DNA of 64,000 nt, from contig NZ_QRBE01000001.1 of the NCBI RefSeq assembly GCF_003363155.1, positions 310,001 to 374,000 of the forward strand, written 5' to 3'. The notes under the pieces are model-generated. The model saw nothing but the letters and a program-made list of their open reading frames with translations. It ran no database searches and was not told the origin of the DNA. This document shows positions 27,733 through 35,706 of the stretch, piece by piece. This DNA comes from Dyella monticola. GTDB taxonomy: Bacteria; Pseudomonadota; Gammaproteobacteria; Xanthomonadales; Rhodanobacteraceae. Position 1 is the stretch's first letter. Each line of letters begins with the position of its first letter. The position numbers and the translations under genes are program-made.

Positions 27733-28054
27733 GGACTTGCGCAGCTCGATGCGTGCCGATGGTTACGCAGCGGCTGCGCCATGCATGATTGCCGGCGAGA
27801 CAGCGCGCTACACGTGTTGACGTAGTGCCATGGTGGGCTTCTGGTTGTTCGACAAAATACGTGGGGAAACCGTCTGGGTATCAGTACGGATTCCTCTATG
27901 ACTTTGCTGTGTATCGATTATGGGTGGCTGGCGCGGCCGGGCAATAGAACTTTTCCTAAAAACACATCGATCTGCCTAAAAAGCGACACCATCCCAGTGG
28001 CGTCGATGGCATGGGATGCCTTGGTGCGTCCGGGAGAAATGCGGTACGCGTGCG
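27733..28054. other. Intergenic region upstream of the RcsB-like gene
   Basis: About 320 bases of comparatively AT-rich DNA separate the regulator start from the convergent-side end of the kinase gene. I see no open frame worth calling. It should carry the regulator's promoter and contains the CCTAAAAA pair listed separately. Confidence 0.5.
27955..27982. promoter_or_regulatory. Direct repeat CCTAAAAA spaced by two helical turns
   Basis: CCTAAAAA occurs at 27955-27962 and 27975-27982, start to start 20 bases. The first copy reads TTTTCCTAAAAA, which contains TTCCTA, the right half of the enterobacterial RcsAB box. A regulator binding one DNA face would fit this spacing; autoregulation by the adjacent RcsB-like protein is a guess. 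Confidence 0.3.
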
Positions 28055-28885
28055 TCAGCTGTGATTGAGAGCTGTCACGTGGTGATGCGTGTCGTATTCC
28101 ACACAGGTGTCGGCCAATGATGGCAAGGTGGCCAGAGCATGCCTGCTGAGGCGCTCAAAATGCGCGAGAAAGCGCTTCATGGCCTCCTTGTCCATGGCCA
28201 GCGGGGCGCCGCGCCGCAGCAGTTCTTTTTCGGTCTCACTGCGCCACTCGCGAATGACTTCCCAATTGGGTGCCTGCAGTACGATCAACGCATCGAGCTT
28301 GCGCCAAAGCGGCTGGTAGGCGCGCAATTGCTTGTTCACCCAGTGACGCCAGCGGCCGTCGGGGTCTTCGGTGCGCTCCAGCGCGTTGATTGGCTCATCC
28401 AGCGCGCTTTCCAATTGCGGACGCAACCCCAGCGCCCACCCCTCCACCACCACCAGCCGCGGGGGGCGTGTGGTGCGAGGCCAGCGTGAAGGCGGCGTGC
28501 GCGTATCCCGACCTTTGTCGAAACGCGGCCACGTCACAGGGAATTTTTCCGACGCGTGGGGCAACGCGGCAAGCACGGACAGCAGCAGTTCGATCTCGTG
28601 CGTGCCGGGCACACCGCGCGTGCGCAGCAGCGGATGCACCTGTTGGGCCAACGCCTCGCGTTCGCTGCGCGCGTAGTAGAAGTCATCCAGCGATAGCACC
28701 TCGGTCGGCCAGCCACGATGCTCGGCCTGGGCTTTGATGACCCGCGCCAGCGTGCTCTTGCCGCTTCCCTGCAGGCCGGAAAGGCCAAGGACGTAGGGCC
28801 CCTGGGTGCGTGCAATGCGACCGGCGTAGTGATCCAGCAGGTGGCCGGCTAGGGCATGGTTCTGCGTGCTAGCATCATCCTTCAT
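28055..28885 (-). CDS. P-loop kinase related to D-glycerate 3-kinase (COG4240 type)
   Basis: The 276-residue protein has Walker A GLQGSGKSTLA near residue 36, then SLDDFYY, and HPLLRTRGVPGTHEIELL, which together mark the family containing plant D-glycerate 3-kinase and yeast Tda10. VVVEGWALG is the Walker B-like strand. Transfer of phosphate from ATP to glycerate is the best guess, but bacterial members are mostly uncharacterised. It is divergent from pdxH with a 52-base gap. Confidence 0.8.
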   Translation of the reverse strand: MKDDASTQNHALAGHLLDHYAGRIARTQGPYVLGLSGLQGSGKSTLARVIKAQAEHRGWPTEVLSLDDFYYARSEREALAQQVHPLLRTRGVPGTHEIELLLSVLAALPHASEKFPVTWPRFDKGRDTRTPPSRWPRTTRPPRLVVVEGWALGLRPQLESALDEPINALERTEDPDGRWRHWVNKQLRAYQPLWRKLDALIVLQAPNWEVIREWRSETEKELLRRGAPLAMDKEAMKRFLAHFERLSRHALATLPSLADTCVEYDTHHHVTALNHS

Positions 28886-28937
28886 CGCGTAATCATGACG
28901 TGCGCTGGCTACGATTCAAGACCTTAGATCACATCCC

Positions 28938-29525
28938 ATGCTCAAGCCCGAGATCCTTGACACTTTCAACACTCTGCTGGACCAGGCCGTGGCCAGTGGC
29001 GATCCTGAGCCCACCGCCATGAACCTGTCCAGCGTCGATGCGGCCGGTCGCGTCAGCGCTCGCATCGTACTGCTGAAAGGGGTTGATCAACGCGGGTTTC
29101 GCTTCTTCACCAACTACGAGAGCGACAAGGGCGTGCAGCTCGATGCCCATCCGCAAGTGGCGCTGTGCTTTCACTGGAAGCGGCTGCGCGAGGGTGTGCA
29201 GGTGCGTGTGGAGGGGGCCGCGCGCAAGATGGCGCAGGAAGAATCGGATGCCTACTTCGCCAGCCGCGCGCGCGGCAGCCAGATCGGTGCATGGGCGTCG
29301 CTGCAGTCGCAAACGCTGCCAACGCGCGAGACATTCGAGCAACGCGTGGCGCATTACGAACAACAGTTTGCCGGCCGCGACGTACCGCGTCCGCCGCATT
29401 GGGGCGGCTACTTGGTTGAGCCGGACATGATCGAGTTCTGGTATGGCGCCAACTTCAGGCTGCACGAACGCGTGCGCTGGGATCGTCATGGCCAGACGTG
29501 GACCAGCAGGCTGCTTTATCCCTAA
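28938..29525 (+). CDS. pdxH: Pyridoxamine 5'-phosphate oxidase
   Basis: This 195-residue FMN enzyme oxidises pyridoxine/pyridoxamine phosphate to pyridoxal 5'-phosphate. RIVLLKGVDQRGFRFFTNYES contains FMN- and substrate-contacting residues; the C-terminal RLHERVRW...WTSRLLYP matches the family ending. It is shorter at the N-terminus than the E. coli enzyme (218), as usual for this group. yjbQ starts 11 bases downstream, implying cotranscription. Confidence 0.95.
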   Translation: MLKPEILDTFNTLLDQAVASGDPEPTAMNLSSVDAAGRVSARIVLLKGVDQRGFRFFTNYESDKGVQLDAHPQVALCFHWKRLREGVQVRVEGAARKMAQEESDAYFASRARGSQIGAWASLQSQTLPTRETFEQRVAHYEQQFAGRDVPRPPHWGGYLVEPDMIEFWYGANFRLHERVRWDRHGQTWTSRLLYP

Positions 29526-29536
29526 GGATGCGTGCC

Positions 29537-29977
29537 ATGAGCCGAGCCACACCCGCCGAGCATGTTGCGCAGAATGGCTTCACTGTTCACACCCGCGGCC
29601 GGGGCTTCAGCGAGATCACCGTGAAGGTGGCCGAGCTGGTGGCGGCTAGCGGCGTGCAGACCGGTATGGTCAATATCTTCACCGTACACACGAGTTGTTC
29701 GCTGCTGATCAGCGAGAACGCCGATCCGACGGTGCGTGAAGACCTGGAGCGCTGGTTTGCCCGCGCCGTGCCGGATGGCGATGCGATCTTCCAGCACGAC
29801 ACCGAAGGTCCGGACGACATGCCTTCCCATGTGCGGGCCATTCTCACTGGCGTGAGCCTGACGATTCCCGTCCATGGCGGTAAACCGCAGCTGGGAACGT
29901 GGCAAGGGATTTATCTGTGGGAACACCGGATCGATCCCCATCAGCGCAAAGTCACGGTAACGGTGTTCGGGCATTAG
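29537..29977 (+). CDS. yjbQ: YjbQ family protein (UPF0047)
   Basis: The 146-residue product carries the complete family pattern: FTVHTSCSLLISENADPTVREDLE, the loop with DTEGPDDMPSHVRA, and the ending GTWQGIYLWEHR. E. coli YjbQ shows weak thiamine-phosphate synthase activity, but its physiological role is unsettled. I choose ATG 29537 because AAGGA lies 8 bases before it; the frame is open further upstream inside pdxH. It sits between pdxH and a cobalamin-binding-like gene, all in one direction. Confidence 0.9.
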   Translation: MSRATPAEHVAQNGFTVHTRGRGFSEITVKVAELVAASGVQTGMVNIFTVHTSCSLLISENADPTVREDLERWFARAVPDGDAIFQHDTEGPDDMPSHVRAILTGVSLTIPVHGGKPQLGTWQGIYLWEHRIDPHQRKVTVTVFGH

Positions 29978-29987
29978 ATGTGAGCAC

Positions 29988-30797
29988 ATGACAAAGCACG
30001 ACCCTTTTCCCCATCGCATCGTCTGCCTTACCGAAGAGCCCACTGAAGTGCTGTATGCGCTAGGTGAAGAGCATCGCATCGTCGGCATTTCCGGCTTCAC
30101 CGTGCGACCGCCGCGTGCGCGCAAGGAGAAGCCGAAGGTATCGGCGTTCACCAGTGCGAAGCTCGATGAAATCCTTGCGCTGCAACCGGATCTGGTGATC
30201 GGTTTTTCCGACATCCAGGCGGATATCGCGCGCGAATTGATTCGTGCGGGCATCGAGGTGTGGATCAGCAATCATCGCAGCGTGGAAGGCATCCTCGCTT
30301 ATATCCGCCGCCTGGGCGCCATGGTGGGCGCGCATGAAAAGGCCGAGCAGTATGCGCAGCGCGCCGAAGCGCATCTTGCTCAGGTGCGCGCCACCGCGTC
30401 GGCCTGCTCGCGCCGACCCAAGGTCTACTTCGAAGAATGGGATGAGCCGTTGATCACCGGCATTCGCTGGGTGGCGGAGCTGGTCAACATCGCCGGTGGC
30501 GAGGATCTTTTCCCTGAACTTGCGCGCGAGCCGCTTGCCAAGCATCGGATTCTCGCCGATGGCGGCGAGGTCGCCCGGCGTGCGCCGGACATCATCCTCG
30601 GGTCCTGGTGCGGCAAGCGCTTTCGTCCCGAGCGTGTGGCCGCGCGGGAGGGTTGGGATGAGGTTCCGGCCGTGCGTAACGGCGATCTGTACGAAATCAA
30701 GTCACCGATCATTTTGCAGCCTGGGCCGGCGGCCTTGTTCGATGGTTTGGACGCGATCCATGCAGTGATCGCCGGCTGGGTGGCTCGTCATGGGTGA
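29988..30797 (+). CDS. Cobalamin-binding-like (BtuF/helical backbone type III) protein without signal peptide
   Basis: This 269-residue protein has the periplasmic-binding-protein fold of BtuF/FhuD-type proteins: RIVCLTEEPTEVLYALG at the start, LDEILALQPDLVIGFSD, and PDIILGSWCGKR in the second lobe. The N-terminus MTKHDPFPHRIV has neither a hydrophobic core nor a lipobox, so it should stay in the cytoplasm. No ABC permease or ATPase is nearby. It starts 10 bases after yjbQ. A role other than uptake, such as intracellular corrinoid or metal-ligand binding, is possible; ligand unknown. Confidence 0.8.
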   Translation: MTKHDPFPHRIVCLTEEPTEVLYALGEEHRIVGISGFTVRPPRARKEKPKVSAFTSAKLDEILALQPDLVIGFSDIQADIARELIRAGIEVWISNHRSVEGILAYIRRLGAMVGAHEKAEQYAQRAEAHLAQVRATASACSRRPKVYFEEWDEPLITGIRWVAELVNIAGGEDLFPELAREPLAKHRILADGGEVARRAPDIILGSWCGKRFRPERVAAREGWDEVPAVRNGDLYEIKSPIILQPGPAALFDGLDAIHAVIAGWVARHG

Positions 30798-30859
30798 CGC
30801 GTTGTCTGGTCCAAAGTGAGCGTTGCCACACGGGTTTGTTCTAACCCTATGCCATCCCG

Positions 30860-30947
30860 TTGCCTCATATTCATTCCGGCGAAGGCCGGAATCCATCGCG
30901 AATGCGGAGCATAGACTCCGGCCTTCGCCGGAATGACGATGAGGCAA
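30860..30947. repeat. 88-base inverted repeat of the ATTCCGGCGAAGGCCGGA type
   Basis: Outer arms TTGCCTCAT (30860-30868) and ATGAGGCAA (30939-30947) enclose ATTCCGGCGAAGGCCGGA and its reverse complement, each itself partly palindromic. The whole can fold into one long hairpin between two convergent genes. The core recurs at 54870-54901. Confidence 0.8.
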
Positions 30948-31009
30948 GGTGAGGCCTCTGGCTGGACGTGGGTATGCGGTCGAAAGGTGGCGCTCTGAGG
31001 TAGGCCCAG

Positions 31010-31555
31010 TTAGAGGTATCGCAAAGGCAGGCATGGCGCGGCGATTCGCTTCAACGCATCGCGGTGTTGCGCATCGAGCGTGAATTGCGCCATCAGCGGC
31101 GGCGTTTGTATATCGTTGCTCGCTTGAATCCAGGTGGCGGTCATGCCGGGGCTGTCGAGCGCCGCGACGAACGCCGTGACGTCATTATGCGTCCTGGGCT
31201 TCACCGTGATGCCGAATACAAACAGATGTGCATCGCCATACCAGCCCGATACGGGAACCGGTGCGAAGCTTTTCGTTCCCGCTGCAAGCCGCGCGCTGGG
31301 CTGAAACGAGGCCGGCGCACGCGGCCCCTCGAAGGCATCGAAAGGAAAACCGGGTGCCACGTCGTTGGCCAGCGCCAACTGCAGGGAAAGCGCGCCGCCG
31401 TGGCCTTGGGTGCAGATCAAGGTGAGCCACGCTGGATATCGGCCGCTTTGGGTTGTCACCGTGCCATGCAGCACCACTTGCGGTGGCTCGGACGGCGCCG
31501 CACCCGCTGCACCGGACGCAAGCACCAGGCACAGCAGGAGCGGGTATTTCTTCAT
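31010..31555 (-). CDS. Secreted hypothetical protein
   Basis: No family recognised. The 181-residue product starts with a signal peptide (MKKYPLLLCLVLASGAAGAA), giving a mature periplasmic protein of about 160 residues with two cysteines (in LICTQG and near the C-terminus, APCLPL) that could pair. Its start is 4 bases after the stop of the yggT gene, so it is the last gene of proC-yggT-orf31010. Confidence 0.75.
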   Translation of the reverse strand: MKKYPLLLCLVLASGAAGAAPSEPPQVVLHGTVTTQSGRYPAWLTLICTQGHGGALSLQLALANDVAPGFPFDAFEGPRAPASFQPSARLAAGTKSFAPVPVSGWYGDAHLFVFGITVKPRTHNDVTAFVAALDSPGMTATWIQASNDIQTPPLMAQFTLDAQHRDALKRIAAPCLPLRYL

Positions 31556-31559
31556 GAAG

Positions 31560-32135
31560 CTAGCCGCCGAGTGCCAGCCGCATGCCGAAGTCGGCCAACG
31601 GGGCGGTCACCAGCAGGCGCGCCAGCACCAGCACGATCATCACTGCCATCGGTGCAAAATCCAGATTCGCGACCACCAGTTTGCCGCGCAGCGGACGCAG
31701 CAATGGCTGCACGATAACGCTGGCCAGACGAAGAACCGGATGGTACTGATCGACGGAAAACATGCTGAGCAGCGACCAGCCGAATATCACCACGATATAG
31801 AACAGCAAAATGAAATCGAGCAGATCAGCCAGGGACAGCACCAGTAAGCCAAGCCACGCCGGCAACGCACCCGCCAACGCGAAGAGCACCGCGCGCTCGA
31901 TCAGAAAAACAAGCCATAGCACCAGTACCGCCGCCAGGTTGATGCGCCGCCAGTTCGGCAGCACGCGCCGGACGGGCGCCAGCACCGGGTTGGTATAGCG
32001 GTAGACGAACTGGCTGAGCGGATTATGGAAGTCCGCGCGATTGGCTTCCGCCAGCAGACGCACCAGGAACAGCGTGGCGAGGGCGCCGAAAGCGATCTGG
32101 ATTAAAAATGACAGCGCTTGAAGCACATAAAGCAT
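31560..32135 (-). CDS. yggT: YggT family integral membrane protein
   Basis: This 191-residue protein has two copies of the YggT repeat, each a hydrophobic helix pair followed by NPLSQFVYRYTNPVLAPVRR (copy 1) or HPVLRLASVIVQPLLRPLRG (copy 2). The family is implicated in osmotic shock resistance and cell-division-linked functions in different bacteria; its mechanism is unknown. It follows proC by 8 bases, the arrangement seen in many proteobacteria (PA0392-PA0393 in P. aeruginosa). Confidence 0.9.
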   Translation of the reverse strand: MLYVLQALSFLIQIAFGALATLFLVRLLAEANRADFHNPLSQFVYRYTNPVLAPVRRVLPNWRRINLAAVLVLWLVFLIERAVLFALAGALPAWLGLLVLSLADLLDFILLFYIVVIFGWSLLSMFSVDQYHPVLRLASVIVQPLLRPLRGKLVVANLDFAPMAVMIVLVLARLLVTAPLADFGMRLALGG

Positions 32136-32143
32136 GGCGGGTC

Positions 32144-32965
32144 TCAGTCCTTGTCGAGGGCGGCGGCGAGCTCTTCACCGCGTCGTGTGGCAGCGGCCAC
32201 GGCACGCGCGACGATGCGCGGAAACTGATCGGCGCCGAGGCTTTCCAGCGCCGCCTGCGTGGTGCCGTTGGGCGAGGTGACGCGCTGGCGCAATGTGGCC
32301 GGCGCTTCGTTGCTTTCCGCCAGCATGCGACCGGCGCCCAGGCAGGTTTGCGTGGCGAGGATGCGGGCCGTCTCGCGCGGCATGCCTTGTGCCACGGCGG
32401 CGTTTTCCAACGCTTCGACGAAGGCAAAGAAATAGGCGGGACCGGAGCCGGAAATCGCGGTCACCGTATCCATCAGCGCTTCGTCATCGATCCAGCGGGT
32501 GATGCCGACGGCGTCGAGAATATGTTGCGCCTGTTCCCGCTGCGCCGGCGTCACGCGCAGGTTGGCGCACAGGCCGGTAGCGCCGGCGCCGATCAGGGCC
32601 GGTGTATTGGGCATGCAGCGCACGATCGGCAACAAGTTACCGAACCAGCGTTCCAGTTGGTTGATACGCACGCCGGCTGCAATTGAAATCATGAGCGGCC
32701 GGTTGCGCTGCAGGGTATCGCGCAGCTCCGCATAGATGGCAGGCATCACCTGCGGCTTGACGGCGAGCACCAGCACATCGGCATCCGCCGCGGCCTGGCG
32801 GTTGTCGGCGAAGGTGACGACGCCGAAATCCCGCCCCAGGCTTTCGCGTGCCTGCGCCAGCGGTTCGGCGACACGCAGGGTGGTGGCGGCCACGCCGGTC
32901 TTGAGCAGGCCGCCGATCAGGCTTCGCGCCATGTTGCCTCCGCCGATGAATGCGATGTGGGTCAT
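32144..32965 (-). CDS. proC: Pyrroline-5-carboxylate reductase
   Basis: The 273-residue enzyme performs the last step of proline synthesis. IAFIGGGNMARSLIGGLL is the NAD(P)H-binding start, VLAVKPQ marks the end of the Rossmann fold, and the C-terminal signature (DTVTAISGSGPAYFFAFVEAL) is complete. In relatives yggS usually lies between proC and the divergent pilT gene; here only 377 non-coding bases do. Confidence 0.95.
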   Translation of the reverse strand: MTHIAFIGGGNMARSLIGGLLKTGVAATTLRVAEPLAQARESLGRDFGVVTFADNRQAAADADVLVLAVKPQVMPAIYAELRDTLQRNRPLMISIAAGVRINQLERWFGNLLPIVRCMPNTPALIGAGATGLCANLRVTPAQREQAQHILDAVGITRWIDDEALMDTVTAISGSGPAYFFAFVEALENAAVAQGMPRETARILATQTCLGAGRMLAESNEAPATLRQRVTSPNGTTQAALESLGADQFPRIVARAVAAATRRGEELAAALDKD

Positions 32966-33342
32966 GGATGTGGACAGTTCGAAGGTTGTGCGGGGTTTAT
33001 ACCTTAATGGAGGTCTGGGAATAGGGAACAGGGAAGGGGAAACCAGGAAGGCAAGGCTTTCGTCGGAGCGAGGATGGATACTGGAAAGCGCGAGCGAGCA
33101 TAGGCAGGCCGCACGCCGTGATCCCTACATTCCCCGCTCCAGGTCTTTCTGTGCTCAGGCCCGCAATTAAACGAGAGCAAGACTGGCTGCCCGACCCAAG
33201 CCGCGAGTAGTATCGGCACAGGCTGCAGGGACGGGGGAAGGCGGGGCCGGTGTGCTGCGCCCGTGCGTCTGCCCGGATGACAACCGTCGTCCTGTTGTGG
33301 CACGTATTCATACAGACGATCGGCTTTAGGGGAAAACATCCG
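32966..33342. other. proC-pilT divergent intergenic region
   Basis: The 377-base gap holds the promoters of proC and pilT, and no yggS. Positions about 33017-33043 carry GGGAATAGGGAACAGGG-type repetitive DNA, similar in reverse to 59299-59327. The ribosome site AGGGGA precedes pilT. No convincing sigma-54 or sigma-70 promoter is visible by eye. Confidence 0.5.
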
Positions 33343-34380
33343 ATGGATATCGCCGAACTGCTTGCCTTCTCGGTGAAGAACAAGGCGTCCGACTTGCATC
33401 TGTCGGCGGGCCTGCCGCCGATGATCCGTGTAGACGGCGACGTGCGCCGCATCAACATTCCCGCGCTGGACCACAAGCAGGTGCACTCGCTGATCTACGA
33501 CATCATGTCGGACAAGCAGCGGCGCGACTATGAAGAATTCTACGAGACCGACTTCTCGTTCGAGATTCCCGGCCTCGCGCGTTTCCGCGTCAATGCCTTC
33601 AACCAGAACCGCGGTGCGGGTGCGGTGTTCCGTACCATTCCTTCCGAAGTGCTGACCCTGGACGATCTGGGTTGCCCGAAGGTATTCCGCGAGCTGATCG
33701 AACAGCCGCAGGGATTGATCCTGGTCACCGGCCCGACCGGTTCGGGCAAGTCGACCACGCTGGCGGCGATGGTCGATCACATCAATAAGAACGAATACGG
33801 TCATCTCCTCACCATCGAGGATCCGATCGAATTCGTGCACACCTCGCAAAAGTGCCTGGTCAACCAGCGTGAAGTGCACCGCGACACGCACGGCTTCAAC
33901 GAAGCCTTGCGTTCTGCGCTACGCGAAGACCCGGATTTCATCCTCGTGGGCGAGTTGCGCGACCTGGAAACCATCCGCCTGGCGCTCACCGCCGCGGAAA
34001 CGGGCCACTTGGTGTTCGGCACGCTGCATACCAGTTCGGCGGCCAAGACCATCGACCGCATCATCGACGTGTTCCCTGCCGGCGAAAAGCCGATGGTGCG
34101 CTCGATGCTGTCCGAATCGCTGCGTGCAGTGATCTCGCAATCGCTGCTGAAAAAAGTGGGCGGTGGGCGTATCGCCGCGCACGAGATCATGGTGGGCATC
34201 CCCGCCATCCGCAACCTGATCCGCGAGGACAAGGTGGCGCAAATGTATTCCTCCATCCAGACCGGCCAGCAGTACGGCATGCAGACGCTGGATCAGAACC
34301 TGCTCGACCTGGTGAAGCGCGGCTTGGTCGCCCGGCAACAGGCGGTCGGCTATGCGAAGAACAAGGAAGTGTTCAAGTGA
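33343..34380 (+). CDS. pilT: Type IV pilus retraction ATPase PilT
   Basis: The 345-residue hexameric ATPase powers pilus retraction and twitching. It has an N-terminal PAS-like domain, Walker A GPTGSGKST from residue 130, the Asp box LTIEDPIEFVH, Walker B LVGELRDLETI and the His box TGHLVFGTLHT. AIRNLIRE, the retraction-specific motif near the C-terminus, is present. The ATG at 33343 is preferred to the longer open frame because of AGGGGA and the family N-terminus MDIAELLAFSVKNKASDLH. pilU follows 28 bases later. Confidence 0.97.
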   Translation: MDIAELLAFSVKNKASDLHLSAGLPPMIRVDGDVRRINIPALDHKQVHSLIYDIMSDKQRRDYEEFYETDFSFEIPGLARFRVNAFNQNRGAGAVFRTIPSEVLTLDDLGCPKVFRELIEQPQGLILVTGPTGSGKSTTLAAMVDHINKNEYGHLLTIEDPIEFVHTSQKCLVNQREVHRDTHGFNEALRSALREDPDFILVGELRDLETIRLALTAAETGHLVFGTLHTSSAAKTIDRIIDVFPAGEKPMVRSMLSESLRAVISQSLLKKVGGGRIAAHEIMVGIPAIRNLIREDKVAQMYSSIQTGQQYGMQTLDQNLLDLVKRGLVARQQAVGYAKNKEVFK

Positions 34381-34408
34381 AAAGGGCACGCCCTAAGAGG
34401 AGCACGCC

Positions 34409-35578
34409 ATGAGCGAATTCGACTTTACCTCGTTCCTCAAATTGATGGTCCACAAGAAAGCGTCGGACCTTTTCATCACCGCTGGCGTGCCGCCTTCCAT
34501 GAAGGTGCAGGGACGTGTCGTGCCGATCACGCAGAGCCCGCTGTCGGCACAGCAGTCGCGCGACATGGTGATCAACGTCATGACGCCTGCGCAGCGCGAG
34601 GAATTTGAAAAGACACACGAATGCCAGTTCGCGATTTCGGCGCAAGGCGTGGGGCGTTTCCGCGTATCGTGCTTCTATCAGCGCAATTGTGTCGGCATGG
34701 TGTTGCGTCGGATCGAATCGAAGATTCCCACCATCGACGAACTGAGCCTGCCGCCGGTCATCAAACAACTGGCGATGACCAAGCGCGGCATCATCATCTT
34801 CGTAGGTGCGACCGGTACGGGTAAGTCGACCTCGCTGGCGGCGATGGTTGGCTACCGCAACCAGAATTCGACCGGCCACATCATCACCATCGAAGATCCG
34901 ATCGAATACGTGCACAAGCATGAAGGCTGCATCATCACCCAGCGCGAACTGGGTATCGACACGGACAGCTGGGAAAACGCACTGAAGAACACGCTGCGCC
35001 AGGCCCCTGACGTGATCCTGATCGGCGAAGTGCGTACGCGCGAAACCATGGAATACGCGATCAACTTCGCCGAAACCGGCCACTTGTGCCTGTGCACCCT
35101 GCACGCCAACAACGCGAACCAGGCGATCGACCGCATCCTGCATTTCTTCGCGGAAGATCGGCGCGAGCAGTTATTCATGGACTTGTCCTTGAACCTCAAG
35201 GGTATCGTGGCGCAGCAGCTCATTCCTACGCCCGATGGCAAGGCGCGTCGCGTGGCGATCGAAGTGATGCTGGGTACGCCGCTGGTGCAGGACTACATCC
35301 GCCAAGGCGAGATTCACAAGCTCAAGGAAGTGATGAAGGAGTCGACCAATCTCGGCATGATGACCTTCGACCAGAGCCTGGTGCAGCTTTATCAGGCCGG
35401 CGAGATCAGCTACGAAGATGCGTTGCGCCACGCTGACAGCTCCAACGAAGTGCGCCTGCGCATCAAGCTGTCGCAGGGTGGCGATGCGCATACCTTGTCG
35501 CAGGGGTTGGAAGGCGTGGAACTGGAAGAAGATCGTTCCAACCAGAACGGTGCGGGCAGCGGGTTTTTGCGGCGTTGA
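34409..35578 (+). CDS. pilU: PilT-dependent retraction ATPase PilU
   Basis: The 389-residue paralogue of PilT has Walker A GATGTGKSTSL from residue 133, ITIEDPIEYVHKHEGC, LIGEVRTRETMEYA and TGHLCLCTLHANN. PilU adds force to PilT-driven retraction but does not replace it in most species. The roughly 40-residue C-terminal extension (after RLRIKLSQGGDAH) distinguishes it from PilT. AGAGGAG precedes the start. A palindromic repeat and an intrinsic terminator end the transcript. Confidence 0.96.
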   Translation: MSEFDFTSFLKLMVHKKASDLFITAGVPPSMKVQGRVVPITQSPLSAQQSRDMVINVMTPAQREEFEKTHECQFAISAQGVGRFRVSCFYQRNCVGMVLRRIESKIPTIDELSLPPVIKQLAMTKRGIIIFVGATGTGKSTSLAAMVGYRNQNSTGHIITIEDPIEYVHKHEGCIITQRELGIDTDSWENALKNTLRQAPDVILIGEVRTRETMEYAINFAETGHLCLCTLHANNANQAIDRILHFFAEDRREQLFMDLSLNLKGIVAQQLIPTPDGKARRVAIEVMLGTPLVQDYIRQGEIHKLKEVMKESTNLGMMTFDQSLVQLYQAGEISYEDALRHADSSNEVRLRIKLSQGGDAHTLSQGLEGVELEEDRSNQNGAGSGFLRR

Positions 35579-35590
35579 TGCTTTTGCTTT

Positions 35591-35615
35591 CTCTCCTACC
35601 CGTAGGGGGAGAGGG
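35591..35615. repeat. CTCTCCTACCC/GGGGGAGAG palindromic repeat
   Basis: This imperfect palindrome, just after the pilU stop, belongs to the same group as the copies at 6669 and 21325. It lies ahead of the true terminator. Confidence 0.5.
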
Positions 35616-35639
35616 AGCCCAACTTCGGTAAGCCTGCTA

Positions 35640-35667
35640 AAAAAAGGAGCCATTTGGCTCCTTTTTT
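35640..35667. terminator. Bidirectional intrinsic terminator between pilU and the lipoprotein gene
   Basis: GGAGCC-ATTT-GGCTCC (35646-35661) is flanked by an A run on the left and TTTTTT on the right, so it can stop transcription in both directions between two convergent genes. Confidence 0.9.
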
Positions 35668-35706
35668 GTTGACCGCCTTTTGTTGATGGCGCTTAGTGGC
35701 GGACAG

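Noticed and set aside
33298-33316. Possible sigma-54 promoter (TGGCAC) upstream of pilT
   Set aside because: The -12 GC element is not at the required distance, so only half of the motif is present.
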